Source: Methanolobus halotolerans
GTDB lineage: Archaea; Halobacteriota; Methanosarcinia; Methanosarcinales; Methanosarcinaceae
Direction: 5' to 3'
NCBI RefSeq assembly: GCF_004745425.1
Contig: NZ_PGGK01000005.1
Span: 124,001 to 188,000, forward strand
DNA: 64,000 bases
The stretch's first letter is position 1. Every line of letters begins with the position of its first letter. The translations under genes were made by a program, and so were the position numbers. Positions 35,011-44,378 of the stretch are shown piece after piece. A model generated the notes under the pieces. That model ran no database searches, was not told where the DNA came from, and saw nothing but the letters and a program-made list of their open reading frames with translations.

Positions 35011-36096
35011 TCAAAAAAAGGGTTTCATGTACATGGAGCATAAAGGAATCCAAAACCAGTTATCAGGAGCCTCTTCCAGATATAAAGACCCTCTTTTTAC
35101 ATATGCCGTGTGTTCTCCACTGTCCACTTCGAACTCGAAAATGTATTCGGTTCTGAAATATGTCCAGAACAAAGAGAAGGGATTCCTGGCATCCTTCAAT
35201 GTAACAGTCACGATTCCATCATTATCTTCAACGCTGTAGACAATAAAATCTATCTCCCGGATAGGAGCCGAATCATATAGTTCAGTTGACAATTGTACAT
35301 ATTCCAGACTACCATCAACATTATTTTCCGATATAATTGGTACGGTCATGCTCTTTTCCACCCCCGTCCAGTAACTTATCTCCAGTACTTTATAGTGGGT
35401 CTGGTTGTAAGGATACGCGGAAAGGTATGTTCCGAAGGAACTGGGATAGGAACTCTGATAACTTATGTCGTACCCTTCCGTTTCAGATACATGGTTTACC
35501 AGGAAAAACTTTGATGCGGGAGTTATAACACACCAGAGTATCAATACCATAAGAAGTACTTTATCTATCCCGATCCCATTGTCACGGCAGGACTTCAGTC
35601 GGGTACCGGGCAGATCGTTGACAACACCCCGTTTCTTGAGTTCTCCAGCCAGGAGGAAATATACAGGGACCAATGAGGCGAACATGATTACAGGGTCAAA
35701 AGAATCAAATGCACCCATAATAGATGATTCCTCCGAAAAGGGGAATAACGGTCTCATTTTCCAGGTAGTCGCATAATCAAGGTAAAAATGGCTGAAAAGG
35801 GCAGCAAAGCTTGCAATTACAAATGTTCTGTTTCTTCCGTAAATCCAGATAACAGATGTGACTATCAGCATGAACAGGAAGGAATGAGTGAACTCACGAT
35901 GTCCGAACAGATAGTACAATTGAACATACGTTTGATGACTGAAATATCCGCCAAAGAGATTCAATAGAACATCTGAAAACAAGTCGAGGTCTGGTATTAT
36001 GGCTAAAGCGGCTACTATCTTTTTCTGCCTTCCTTCCAGTCCTGCAACTGAAGCTATAAGCAGTCCTAAGCCTAAATGAGAAAGAGTATTAACCAT
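35011..36096 (-). CDS. YdjM/DUF457-like membrane metal-dependent hydrolase
   Basis: A 361-residue membrane protein. The N-terminal half is typical of YdjM/DUF457: NTLSHLGLGLLIA, IIPDLDLFSDVL, FGHREFTHSFLFML and FSHFYLDYATTW, with conserved Asp and His that probably bind metal. Six or so membrane helices follow. The C-terminal 120 residues are an added soluble, beta-rich domain not typical of the family. Function is unknown beyond membrane localisation. Confidence 0.85.
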   Translation of the reverse strand: MVNTLSHLGLGLLIASVAGLEGRQKKIVAALAIIPDLDLFSDVLLNLFGGYFSHQTYVQLYYLFGHREFTHSFLFMLIVTSVIWIYGRNRTFVIASFAALFSHFYLDYATTWKMRPLFPFSEESSIMGAFDSFDPVIMFASLVPVYFLLAGELKKRGVVNDLPGTRLKSCRDNGIGIDKVLLMVLILWCVITPASKFFLVNHVSETEGYDISYQSSYPSSFGTYLSAYPYNQTHYKVLEISYWTGVEKSMTVPIISENNVDGSLEYVQLSTELYDSAPIREIDFIVYSVEDNDGIVTVTLKDARNPFSLFWTYFRTEYIFEFEVDSGEHTAYVKRGSLYLEEAPDNWFWIPLCSMYMKPFF

Positions 36097-36183
36097 CCAC
36101 TCACCAATCTGATTTGGACATATTGTGTAATATAGTTTTTCAAATACCCTAAATAAATGCTTGTAGCGGTGAGACTGATCATT

Positions 36184-36612
36184 TCAGTATTTACCAAGAG
36201 AGCGTGCAATGGCCCTGTGGAAACCGTGAATGCTCATGCTTTTCCCAAGGTACATCATAGGACACTTCCCTGTGATTATATCCATTCCGGGCTCGGATGC
36301 AAGGTTTTCCACAGCACTTGTATCGGTCTTCCAGTGTACCCAGAAATTAATTATGCCCCGGGATACCAGATTCTCGATGATCTTTGCAGGATCGGTCTTT
36401 GTTACACCTATAATCACATTCTCGGCAGTTTCGGGTAGGTCCGCGATATCTGTCAGTGAACCTGGAGCCGGCTTATCAGAAAGATCCACCACATGTACTG
36501 TTAGATTTCTCTTTTTAAGCTCATCAATCGTCCATTTCATTGCAGGTTTCGTGCCATCGGTAATAACCACGAGATTATCTCTTTCCAGGTATTCTTCCTG
36601 TTTTGTTGCCAT
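36184..36612 (-). CDS. CoA-binding domain-like protein
   Basis: A 142-residue Rossmann-like protein resembling the CoA_binding family (yccU-type). VITDGTKPAMKWTIDELKKR, NVIIGVTKTDPAKIIENLV and INFWVHWKTDT are similar to the nucleotide-binding and helix motifs. Members bind CoA-like nucleotides; the role here is unknown. Confidence 0.75.
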   Translation of the reverse strand: MATKQEEYLERDNLVVITDGTKPAMKWTIDELKKRNLTVHVVDLSDKPAPGSLTDIADLPETAENVIIGVTKTDPAKIIENLVSRGIINFWVHWKTDTSAVENLASEPGMDIITGKCPMMYLGKSMSIHGFHRAIARSLGKY

Positions 36613-36790
36613 AGATTACACTTCCCTTTAATTCTCAAACTAATCAATTCCCCCGATTGTTTAAGTTCTTTTTGAAAAAATGAAAATACCTGACCTGAAA
36701 GATAACCTGTCAGTAGGAAATAGTAAGTTAGACCAGATGTCAGGAAAGTAACCACGAATCGCTTAAGTTAATACTTCCATAGAAAAGAAT

Positions 36791-37390
36791 ATGTCCATAA
36801 TTTCCAAGTATAACCGGTTTTCTCATGTGTACGACCTCATGGAAATTCCCATAGAATACAGCTGGTATGCAAAATGGAGGAAGGGGATACTTTCCGGGTT
36901 GTCGGGCAGGGTGCTTGAGGTCGGAGTAGGAACAGGGAAGAACCTGCCGTACTACCCTGATGACTGTGAAGTGATCGGGATAGATATCAGTGATAAGATG
37001 CTTGAACGTGCAAAGAGCAAATCCGAAAATAAAGGCAATATCTCTCTTTTTATAATGGATGCTGAGAATCTGGCTTTCAGGAACGATACGTTCGATCATA
37101 TAATAACTACTTTTGTGCTGTGCTCAATCCCTGATCCGGTTGCGGCATTGAAGGAAATGCGACGTGTGTGTAAACCGGACGGGACCGTGATAAATGTCGA
37201 GCACATGAAAAGTAGTAACAGGATCATCTCTCTGGCCGAAGATATCTTCGACCCGGTTACAAGTGGCCTTACCGGAGTCCATATAAACCGCAAGACCGTT
37301 GAGAATGTTAAAAAGGCAGGGCTGAATATTACGGAAGAGAAGAATCTCGCATTAAAAGATGTGTTCAGGCTTATAGTTTCAGAACCGTAA
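36791..37390 (+). CDS. Class I SAM-dependent methyltransferase (UbiE-like)
   Basis: A 199-residue methyltransferase. Motif I is VLEVGVGTGKNLPYYP, followed by EVIGIDISDKMLERAK and FDHIITTFVLCSIPDP, and the UbiE-like VCKPDGTVINVEHMKS. The substrate is unknown; lipid or quinone-like and small-molecule methylation are possible. ATG 36791. Confidence 0.9.
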   Translation: MSIISKYNRFSHVYDLMEIPIEYSWYAKWRKGILSGLSGRVLEVGVGTGKNLPYYPDDCEVIGIDISDKMLERAKSKSENKGNISLFIMDAENLAFRNDTFDHIITTFVLCSIPDPVAALKEMRRVCKPDGTVINVEHMKSSNRIISLAEDIFDPVTSGLTGVHINRKTVENVKKAGLNITEEKNLALKDVFRLIVSEP

Positions 37391-37419
37391 GATTTCTCTG
37401 GCAGATCTAAAGCAAATGC

Positions 37420-37713
37420 TCATTTAAATATCCTGCAGAGATCTTCTACCTCAAGAGCCACATCGAACTGTTTTAGTCTGAAGAACTTTTTCGCTCTCAT
37501 ATCGTCGTCCTCAAGTCTCAGGTCACTTTCTACAAATCCGGCCTTTTCAAGGCGCTTAAGGTGCAATTGTATAACCTGGCGAGAAAGGTTCAGATCCTTG
37601 GCCAGTTCATATATGTACCTTTCACGCTCAGAAAGCAAGTACAATAGCTTTAACCTTACAGGATGTGAAATGGCTTCTCCAATGGTTGTAATTTCCTGAA
37701 GTGTCCTCGTCAT
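37420..37713 (-). CDS. ArsR-family winged-helix regulator
   Basis: A 97-residue DNA-binding protein. ISHPVRLKLLYLLSERERYI, then LSRQVIQLHLKRLEKAGFVE (recognition helix), then a wing with KKFFRLK. There is no Cys-x-Cys metal site, so sensing is probably by another ligand. It is downstream of a 73-residue membrane protein in the same orientation, separated by 51 bases. Confidence 0.88.
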   Translation of the reverse strand: MTRTLQEITTIGEAISHPVRLKLLYLLSERERYIYELAKDLNLSRQVIQLHLKRLEKAGFVESDLRLEDDDMRAKKFFRLKQFDVALEVEDLCRIFK

Positions 37714-37764
37714 CGGGAATCCTGTGCCTGTTTTTTTAATAAAATAACTATAAGACCGGAACGA

Positions 37765-37986
37765 TCAGATTTCGTCAAGTTTTTCTTTAATATCCTCTAC
37801 CATCTTCTTTATGTCCTCGACATCCTTCTCAAGCCGCGCCAGGCGTTCATTGTTACCTGAACTTACATAATCGGACCTGTTAAGCAAAGAAAAAGCCAGC
37901 CAGATAATTACAATAATAACAACTATGTTCAAAAGCAATCCCCAGATAGAGAATCCATACATACCGCTACCCATCATTTCGGTCAC
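37765..37986 (-). CDS. Small membrane protein with C-terminal coiled coil
   Basis: A 73-residue protein with one membrane helix (SIWGLLLNIVVIIVIIWLAF) and a C-terminal charged coiled coil (RLARLEKDVEDIKKMVED). This layout occurs in small membrane proteins paired with ArsR-type regulators, which is the case here, but the function is unknown. Confidence 0.65.
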   Translation of the reverse strand: MTEMMGSGMYGFSIWGLLLNIVVIIVIIWLAFSLLNRSDYVSSGNNERLARLEKDVEDIKKMVEDIKEKLDEI

Positions 37987-38074
37987 CTCTAAGCATCATT
38001 TTTAAAACTAATATGGAGGCCCTTCATCTTATAATCTTCGTCCCCCATTTTAAATAATCAAGTGAGGAATACGG

Positions 38075-38581
38075 TTAGTATCTGTATCCGCCCCCACCAT
38101 AACATCCGCCGCCATATCCGCCACCACGAATGGAACGGTCGCTCTGGCCACTCTGCCTATACTGCTGATATGTTTCATCGCCGGTGAAATCCTCGATCAC
38201 ATTACCATTATACGCATCAATTCGCCCCTGTTTCACAATGTCGTTCTCATCTGTATAGTAGAAGACCCACCATCTGCCCATCTGATAGACATTATCTTCC
38301 ATGATATCATGGCCGGTCTCTTCCTCAGCGATTGTTAGCGCTTCTTCGGCAGTTGTGACCTCCAGCTCAACATTTGTACCTGCGACACCGTCATTAGCAT
38401 AGGAACCAAAGAACGGACAGTTTCCAAATCCGCCATATCCCATGTTGTTAGCCCACCTGCTCACAGGTCCGAGAAATCCATCATTACGTGAATTTTCGAA
38501 TGCCGCAGCACTTACTATACCTGCTCCTGCAACAACTGCAATAAGCATTCCTGCAAGGAGTATTGCTGTTATTCTTTTCAA
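38075..38581 (-). CDS. Secreted protein with PepSY-like domain and Gly-rich tail
   Basis: A 168-residue exported protein. An N-terminal signal peptide (KRITAILLAGMLIAVVAGAG) is followed by a short domain with TTAEEALTIAEEETGHDIM and WWVFYYTDENDIVKQGRIDA, which resembles PepSY/DUF domains. The C-terminal 20 residues are Gly/Tyr-rich (GGGYGGGCYGGGGYRY). The promoter carries a strong palindrome (38634-38649). PepSY domains often regulate peptidases or bind membrane partners; the role here is unknown. Confidence 0.75.
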   Translation of the reverse strand: MKRITAILLAGMLIAVVAGAGIVSAAAFENSRNDGFLGPVSRWANNMGYGGFGNCPFFGSYANDGVAGTNVELEVTTAEEALTIAEEETGHDIMEDNVYQMGRWWVFYYTDENDIVKQGRIDAYNGNVIEDFTGDETYQQYRQSGQSDRSIRGGGYGGGCYGGGGYRY

Positions 38582-38617
38582 TTTTACACCTCTTTAGCTG
38601 CAGGAATATTATACCCT

Positions 38618-38649
38618 GCATATGTAGTCTCTACACTACATATGTAGTG
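38618..38649 (-). promoter_or_regulatory. Palindromic operator upstream of the secreted-protein gene
   Basis: CACTACATATGTAGTG (38634-38649) is a perfect 16-bp palindrome, and a further half-site GCATATGTAGT lies at 38618-38628. They sit 37-68 bases upstream of the start codon, just downstream of a TATA-like CCTTAAATACC on the coding strand, a position where a repressor would act. The regulator may be one of the nearby winged-helix proteins, which is an inference. Confidence 0.55.
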
Positions 38650-39069
38650 ACTACTGGTATTTAAGGATAATCTAGTACTTCCGTTTTCGCCGGTTTGCAG
38701 CAGTACCTGAAAGTAAGCGTTTCCGTTTTTTACTTTCCCCAATACTTCCATGCATAAATTCACAGGATTCTTTCATAGATTCATCAAAACATGTGCCACC
38801 GTAACCACTGGAACTAACCAAATTGTTACTTGGCATTACGCTCATTTGGATCATAAACAGAATAGTATCGAATTTCGGACTCTTTATGAAATAATATAGG
38901 AACAAATAGTAAGGAATTATTTGATTTTCTTATTTTACATCCCTATCAAAACTTTAATCTCAGTCAAAACGGTCACTTTTAGATATCTATTAAGAGAAAA
39001 GGCTATTAAGAGAAAAGGATTAAAAAATTTAATACATTAACGAAGATTGCAGAAACCAGATTTTGAAGT
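38650..39069. other. Gene-poor gap with one tandem 16-bp repeat
   Basis: CTATTAAGAGAAAAGG is duplicated exactly at 38987-39002 and 39003-39018. A 77-codon open frame at 38672-38905 on the minus strand has no family, no ribosome-binding site and an AT-rich start. I do not regard it as a gene. Confidence 0.4.
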
Positions 39070-39300
39070 TCAATCTTTCTTTACCCAGTTCCCTTCCGAA
39101 TCTTTCTCATACTCTTTCTTGACAGCACTCCAGGCAACCCTGTGAGCAGTCTCTTCCCTGGATGCATCCCCCCTTCTTTCCGAAGGATCCTTGTACTGAT
39201 CCCATGCACTGTTGAAAGCTTCCCGGTATATATCCTGGCCGTGTTCCGGAAGGTTTTCCCTCACAGATCCCGGCAGTTCCGAATTATTATCATATGGCAT
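39070..39300 (-). CDS. ChaB-like protein
   Basis: A 76-residue protein of the ChaB family: NLPEHGQDIYREAFNSAWDQ near residue 15-35 and AHRVAWSAVKKEYEKDSEGN at the C-terminus. ChaB proteins are small regulators whose role in archaea is unknown. Single transcription unit. Confidence 0.85.
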   Translation of the reverse strand: MPYDNNSELPGSVRENLPEHGQDIYREAFNSAWDQYKDPSERRGDASREETAHRVAWSAVKKEYEKDSEGNWVKKD

Positions 39301-39440
39301 TGATTTCCCCTATCTTCTATATGAGACTGCTTTTTAAATGTTTTTGGGAACCATACTGATTGAATAATATTGCGAATCCAGCAAAAGGTCTTTTATGTAG
39401 ACCACCTCTAAACAGAGCATCTATACTAGAGGTCACAAAC

Positions 39441-39647
39441 ATGAATCAAAATAGAACTCACGGTGTTCCGGCATTACTTTCGTTTTTCATACCGGGGCTG
39501 GGCCAGTTAATAAAAGGCCAGATATTCAAAACTATAGGAATATGGGTGGTACTGGGCATCTGCTGGCTATTGCAATTTATCCTTATAGGTTACCTGTTGG
39601 GGTTCATTGTATGGATCTGGCAGATATATGATGCTTACAACCACTGA
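39441..39647 (+). CDS. Small TM2-like membrane protein
   Basis: A 68-residue protein with two membrane helices (TIGIWVVLGICWLLQFILIG and LGFIVWIWQIYDAYNH) and the PGLGQL-KGQ motif before the first helix, as in TM2/DUF5683-like proteins. ATG 39441 is chosen since AGAGGTCACAA lies just upstream; the earlier ATG at 39360 has no such site. Confidence 0.75.
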   Translation: MNQNRTHGVPALLSFFIPGLGQLIKGQIFKTIGIWVVLGICWLLQFILIGYLLGFIVWIWQIYDAYNH

Positions 39648-39668
39648 TATTCAAATTTAGATCGTATA

Positions 39669-40073
39669 TCAGACAATATCCTTGATCCCGGTGACCTTGG
39701 CTCCCTTCGAATTGGATGCCACTACCTCAAAGTCCTTGAACGCAGGTACTCCTGTTCCGCCGGCTTCCTCGGGTACAAGTACATTGGACCACGGGCTGTT
39801 CACCATGTATGCGGTCCCGGGATGTGGCTGCTCGTATCCTGACTCAACGGCTTTAACAACGATACTGCCGGACTTGTTCTTAAGGATCAGAGTGTCGTTT
39901 TCCTTGATAGAGAGCTTTGTTATATCTTTGGCGTCGAGAAGGATTGTGGCGGAGAGCCGCTCATATTCTTCACCGAACAAGGATTCTACTTTAGCCGCAT
40001 CCTGGAAAGCATCCCTGTATGTAACGATCCTCAGTTTTACCTCTGGTGATGAAAGAAACTGACCGAATCCCAT
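39669..40073 (-). CDS. fwdD: Formylmethanofuran dehydrogenase subunit D
   Basis: A 134-residue molybdopterin-dinucleotide-binding domain of formylmethanofuran dehydrogenase, the enzyme that reduces CO2 to formylmethanofuran, the first step of CO2-reducing methanogenesis (reversed for methyl-group oxidation). Signatures are AKDITKLSIKENDTLILKNK and PGTAYMVNSPWSNVLVPEEA. ATG overlaps the fwdB stop by one base (TAATG). Whether it is the tungsten (fwd) or molybdenum (fmd) isoform cannot be told from sequence alone. Confidence 0.92.
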   Translation of the reverse strand: MGFGQFLSSPEVKLRIVTYRDAFQDAAKVESLFGEEYERLSATILLDAKDITKLSIKENDTLILKNKSGSIVVKAVESGYEQPHPGTAYMVNSPWSNVLVPEEAGGTGVPAFKDFEVVASNSKGAKVTGIKDIV

Positions 40074-41326
40074 TATAGTTCCTCCATTATGCGTTTCATA
40101 ACATCTTCATCAGACAGGCGGTCGGTCTCGACCATCGGCTTCAGTTCGACCTCCACTCCGTCCATACGTATGGCAGCACCACCGCTTTCCACTCCGACAA
40201 GAGCGCATGGGATTGTAACATCAGCTTTCGTAGATGTCAGTGTCTGGCAGGGGTCTATGGTTATGAGCGGTATCTCTTCAAGATATCGGACAATTGAACG
40301 TGGCAGGCTGGAGAGCGGGTCTGCACCAATAACCAGCGCCGCATCAACTTCCTTTTTCCTCAGTGCCTCCACGACAGAATATTCAGGTCCGTGAAGCACT
40401 TCAGCGCCATTGAACTTTACCCGGTTTATGTAGCCCGTTTCCTTGAACAGGTTCTCGTTGAAACCTCTCATATTATAATGTCCTGCCATAGGTATAAGAT
40501 GGAAACTGGATACCGAATTCAATTTATCCATGAACCTGTAAAGGGGTTCAAAGTCCTCAAGAGAGTAGATCATTCCAAGACCTGCGAATATTACACCGAA
40601 CTTTGCCTTTTTCAGGATTCCTGCGAGTTCAAGCAATCGCTTCTTATCAAAATCATAGGATGTTTTAGGCACCTTGCCTGAAAGTGCACTTGTCAGTGCT
40701 TCCATGAACTCGGTATCACCCTTGACCGGAATCTGGTAAAGACCATTTTTTCCGCATATTTCGGCAGTGTCGGATTTCCTTACATCTATGGTAATTGCGG
40801 TACGGTCCTCTTCCCATCCCCTCTGGCGTTCTTTTCCCCGGGGGAAATAAGAATAGCGGGACATATGCCTTGGATGCGAGTTTGCTGGGTCTGAACCCCA
40901 GAAGATGAGCACATCGGCCTTATGCCTGACATCATCCAGTGTGCACGTCTTCAGTTTACTTTCTATTATGGCCTCTACCGTAGGACCATGACAGAAAGAC
41001 GAAGTATCATCGATGTATCCGTTCGTCCTTCTGGCAATCCCTATTGCGATTTTCTGTGCGCCTGAACTTGAATTTGCATGCCCGAAAATCAGAGGGTTCT
41101 CTGCATTTTTCAGGATGCTTGCAGCTTCTTTTACAGCTAGGTCAACATCAGTCCTCTCACCTTTGACAGTGGAATCCAAAGGATGGCGGCAACCTTTAAT
41201 AAACGCAACTCCTTTCCTGCAGGCTGTGTGAACCTTCGTCAGTTTTCCGCCTTCAATCTCCACACCGATATCATCGCACAGTAGTGCACAGCCTGTACAC
41301 ACATAATAATCATTGTCCAAATACAT
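40073..41326 (-). CDS. fwdB: Formylmethanofuran dehydrogenase subunit B
   Basis: A 417-residue catalytic molybdopterin subunit. The N-terminal 4Fe-4S site is YVCTGCALLCDDIGVEI (C-x2-C-x3-C) with the fourth Cys in HTACRKG. The active-site region SSFCHGPTVEA has the metal-ligand Cys. The start is uncertain. ATG 41326 is used, but TTG at 41320 has a better-spaced GAGGGG. A longer TTG at 41362 would overlap the upstream gene. It is encoded in the order Fe-S protein, fwdB, fwdD, without fwdA or fwdC in the window. Confidence 0.92.
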   Translation of the reverse strand: MYLDNDYYVCTGCALLCDDIGVEIEGGKLTKVHTACRKGVAFIKGCRHPLDSTVKGERTDVDLAVKEAASILKNAENPLIFGHANSSSGAQKIAIGIARRTNGYIDDTSSFCHGPTVEAIIESKLKTCTLDDVRHKADVLIFWGSDPANSHPRHMSRYSYFPRGKERQRGWEEDRTAITIDVRKSDTAEICGKNGLYQIPVKGDTEFMEALTSALSGKVPKTSYDFDKKRLLELAGILKKAKFGVIFAGLGMIYSLEDFEPLYRFMDKLNSVSSFHLIPMAGHYNMRGFNENLFKETGYINRVKFNGAEVLHGPEYSVVEALRKKEVDAALVIGADPLSSLPRSIVRYLEEIPLITIDPCQTLTSTKADVTIPCALVGVESGGAAIRMDGVEVELKPMVETDRLSDEDVMKRIMEEL

Positions 41327-41354
41327 CCCCTCTTTACAGAAACAACTTACTCGA

Positions 41355-41816
41355 TCATACAAATTCTATTGCCTTTGTCGGACATGTGTCGATGCATGCA
41401 ACACAGAGTATCTTGTTCTCCCCAAAGCGCCGGCATTCCTGGACATTCATGGCCCTGACAATGCCATCTTCCACCTTCAGTATGATCCTGTCGCAGGTCG
41501 GAGCCTTTCCACTCCCGGCACCGGTCGGGTCCGCAGCCACGTTCACAGGACAGGCAACCACACAATTACCACATCCTATGCATTTATCCTCATGAACTAT
41601 GAGTCCGGTCTCTGTAACATCACCAACCGGAGTTACCATCTCCGAAAGCTTCTGGTAATTTTCCCTGTATTTATCTTCCCGGACCAGGGGCGCACAATCC
41701 TCAACCTTGAACTTACGGGCAAGAAGATCAACAGCAAATGCCATACATGTGGATTTACCGCACTCCTTGCAGTTGGTTTTTGGAAGCAGTTGATATATCT
41801 CCATTACATTTGCCAT
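41355..41816 (-). CDS. Fe-S protein linked to formylmethanofuran dehydrogenase
   Basis: A 153-residue protein. The N-terminal Fe-S domain (MEIYQLLPKTNCKECGKSTC, with a third Cys later) is of the CdhE/RnfB-like PF04060 type. The C-terminal part holds two 4Fe-4S groups, CIGCGNCVVACP and CVACIDTCPTKA, with an unusual insertion between them. It lies immediately upstream of fwdB and is very likely its electron carrier, taking the place of FwdF/FwdG. Only one PF04060-type plus two ferredoxin-type sites are visible. Confidence 0.85.
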   Translation of the reverse strand: MANVMEIYQLLPKTNCKECGKSTCMAFAVDLLARKFKVEDCAPLVREDKYRENYQKLSEMVTPVGDVTETGLIVHEDKCIGCGNCVVACPVNVAADPTGAGSGKAPTCDRIILKVEDGIVRAMNVQECRRFGENKILCVACIDTCPTKAIEFV

Positions 41817-41850
41817 TTTCAGTACCTCTCATCCGGTATAAACAATCCCT

Positions 41851-42129
41851 TCATACTCTGAAGAACAAAGAGCAGTGACAATTCCCTTCGTTCTTTATCT
41901 CATCCTCGTGGTATACACACGGACATATTATCTTGCGGTCCTCTGTTTCATCACCGGTGCGCAGCCTGCATGGGCAGTACTGCTTTCCATGTTCATGCTT
42001 GTTCCTGGAAAGCCCTTCGATGACCATGTGAAGCATCTCTTCATCGGGGTTAAGGATAAATCCTTTCTTGTTTGCATATTTTGATGCCCATTCATGTGTT
42101 TTTTCCATTATTGGTGCAAGATCGGTCAT
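41851..42129 (-). CDS. Ferredoxin:thioredoxin reductase catalytic subunit
   Basis: A 92-residue protein with the three cysteine pairs of FTR-beta: YCPCRL, ICPCVYH and NCHCSL. It holds a 4Fe-4S cluster next to a disulfide and uses reduced ferredoxin to reduce thioredoxin. No variable subunit is nearby, as is usual in archaea. It lies directly upstream of the fwd Fe-S gene in the same orientation, with 34 bases between. The spacing between the first two pairs is 14 residues, slightly shorter than in plant FTR. Confidence 0.9.
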   Translation of the reverse strand: MTDLAPIMEKTHEWASKYANKKGFILNPDEEMLHMVIEGLSRNKHEHGKQYCPCRLRTGDETEDRKIICPCVYHEDEIKNEGNCHCSLFFRV

Positions 42130-42269
42130 AGATAATCTCCGCTATATCAGATTAGAAGTATAAAATATATATCTGGACATCATTATTTATCAATTTCCCA
42201 CAGGTAACAGTCCGGTTATCAGGTTTGCAGACACAGGGACAAAAAATAGGATGCCGGATGCAGGCCGGC

Positions 42270-42608
42270 TTATAGTAATCTCGTCTGTTCTGTCTGGCGC
42301 GGAACCTTAACCACAAGGAAACGGAAGACAGAATCACTTTCATTCATCAGCCTATGAGGTATCTTTGCAGGGCTGTCCACAAGCATGTCTTTTGTTATAG
42401 TTTTCTGCTCATCCCCTATCTCTACAATACCCTCGCCTTCAAGGACATAGAAAAATGCATCCACGGGTGTTGAATGCTTCTTTAATCCCTCCCCTGGTTT
42501 TAACTCTATGTGCATAACCTGTGCATGCTCGGTATCATAGAGCCTGTTTACGGCGACACCATGAGGATTATCCTTCTCCTCTGCATCTTTATAATTTGTT
42601 ATTTTCAT
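42270..42608 (-). CDS. Cupin-domain protein
   Basis: A 112-residue single-cupin protein. HIELKPGEGLKKHSTPVDAF and FYVLEGEGIVEIGDEQ are the two cupin motifs, with His and Glu as possible metal ligands. Small cupins bind metals or small ligands; the substrate is unknown. It lies between hcp and the FTR gene, all in the same orientation. Confidence 0.88.
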   Translation of the reverse strand: MKITNYKDAEEKDNPHGVAVNRLYDTEHAQVMHIELKPGEGLKKHSTPVDAFFYVLEGEGIVEIGDEQKTITKDMLVDSPAKIPHRLMNESDSVFRFLVVKVPRQTEQTRLL

Positions 42609-42680
42609 CTTTCCACTTCCCTGTTATTAATAAGCCTGCGTACTATTTAGTATTGTTTCAGTATTGTTACCTAAAAAGGT

Positions 42681-44378
42681 TTAAAGAAGAACCTTGAGAT
42701 CTTCTTCAACTGTTGCATTTGGCCTGATATTGAACTGCTCGACCAGTACATTGAGTACATTCGGTGAGACAAATGCCGGCAGTTTCGGGCCAAGTGTGAT
42801 GTTCCTGACACCAAGGCTTAGCAGTGCAAGCAGTACAAGAACTGCTTTTTGTTCGTACCATGCAATATTATATGATATCGGCAGATCGTTTATATCGTCA
42901 AGACCGAAGGCTTCAGCGAGTTTCTGTGCAATGACCACAAGGGAGTAAGAGTCGTTACACTGACCTGCATCTATAACCCTCGGGATTCCGCCGATGTCCC
43001 CTAGATCAAGCTTATTGTACCGGTATTTGGCACATCCGGCTGTAAGGATGACAGTGTCCTTTGGAAGAGCTTCTGCAAAGTCCGTGTAGTAAATCCTTTC
43101 CTTGTGCCTTCCGTCACATCCTGCCATGACGACAAACTTCTTTATCTGCCCGCCTTTGACAGCCTCGACGATCTTATCAGCAACTGACAATGCCGAAACA
43201 TGTGCAAAACCTCCCATGATGGTCCCTTCTTCAAGCTGTTCAGGGGAATCACATTTCTTTGCCTGTTCAATGATGGCGGAGAAATCCTTGTTCCCATCCT
43301 TATCAGCCCTGATGTGGGCCACTCCATCAAATCCGACTACTCCAGTTGTGTATATCCTGTTGATGTAAGACTCCTTTGGAGGGACGATACAGTTTGTGGT
43401 CATGAATATCGGACCGTTGAACTTCTCGAATTCCTCTTTTTGCTTCCACCAGGAGCCACCGTAGTTGCCTACAAAGTTCTCATAACCCTTGAAAGCGGGA
43501 TAAGAGTTTGCAGGCAGCATCTCTCCGTGAGTATAGATATCCACGCCTGTACCCTGGGTCTGTTCAAGGAACTGCTCGAGGTCACGCAGATCATGTCCGC
43601 TTATAAGGATACCAGGATTACCCCTTACACCAATGTTGACTGCTGTAGGCTCCGGGTTTCCGTAAGTGGTAGTATTGGCCTTATCAAGCAGTGCAAGTGT
43701 TGCGACACCCTTTGAGCCACACTCAAGTACAAGAGGAACGAGTTCATTGATACCCATGCTGTCATCCATTGTTGCCAGCAGAGCCTTTTCGATAAATGCC
43801 ATTACATTTTCATCCTTGTATCCTAGGACATTTGCGTGGTGGGCGTAAGCGGCCATTCCTTTGAGTCCGTAGGTAAGCAATTCCCGCAGGGAACGTACAT
43901 CCTCGTTCTCTGTTGCAAGTATGCCCGTATTTACGCTGGCCAGGCTCTCAGGTGTGACCTTTGCCATAAATGGCAGTTCTTCATCTGCTTTCGGGCCTGC
44001 TCCGAGAAGTTTTTCTTTGATCCATGCAGGGAATGAAGAACCCGACTTTTCATCGATCACCTTTGCACTTATAAGTTTCTTCTTGACGCCGTCCTTTATC
44101 TCAAAACCCTCGCCGATAAGCCTTTCAATATCTGCTTTACTGAAATTGGTATTTGTAACAGTGGCAAAGAGCCCGTCCAGTATGAATTGATCGGTCTTTG
44201 CATCATTAAGCTTGTTTGACCTTGCCTTTGAGTTATAGAATGCGATGCTTTTCAGCAGGTATATCAGATCATCCTGGAGATCAGCAACTTCACCGTTCTT
44301 TCCACAGACACCGTTCTTTGTACAACCGGTGGCATTCAGGGTTTCTTCACATTGATAACAGAACATATTTTTCACCAT
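42681..44378 (-). CDS. hcp: Hybrid cluster protein (hydroxylamine reductase)
   Basis: A 565-residue cytosolic protein with one cubane cluster and one hybrid 4Fe-2O-2S cluster. The N-terminal [20 protein letters not shown] supplies the first cluster ligands. [32 protein letters not shown] and [16 protein letters not shown] supply hybrid-cluster ligands. Hcp is reported to reduce hydroxylamine and to act on NO and S-nitrosothiols, so it fits nitrosative stress defence. No NorR/FNR-type regulator is visible. It is followed by the cupin and FTR genes. Confidence 0.96.
   Translation of the reverse strand: MVKNMFCYQCEETLNATGCTKNGVCGKNGEVADLQDDLIYLLKSIAFYNSKARSNKLNDAKTDQFILDGLFATVTNTNFSKADIERLIGEGFEIKDGVKKKLISAKVIDEKSGSSFPAWIKEKLLGAGPKADEELPFMAKVTPESLASVNTGILATENEDVRSLRELLTYGLKGMAAYAHHANVLGYKDENVMAFIEKALLATMDDSMGINELVPLVLECGSKGVATLALLDKANTTTYGNPEPTAVNIGVRGNPGILISGHDLRDLEQFLEQTQGTGVDIYTHGEMLPANSYPAFKGYENFVGNYGGSWWKQKEEFEKFNGPIFMTTNCIVPPKESYINRIYTTGVVGFDGVAHIRADKDGNKDFSAIIEQAKKCDSPEQLEEGTIMGGFAHVSALSVADKIVEAVKGGQIKKFVVMAGCDGRHKERIYYTDFAEALPKDTVILTAGCAKYRYNKLDLGDIGGIPRVIDAGQCNDSYSLVVIAQKLAEAFGLDDINDLPISYNIAWYEQKAVLVLLALLSLGVRNITLGPKLPAFVSPNVLNVLVEQFNIRPNATVEEDLKVLL

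Noticed and set aside
38672-38905. A 77-codon minus-strand frame ending in a basic RRKRKY tail
   Set aside because: AT-rich 5' end, no ribosome-binding site, no domain and no context.
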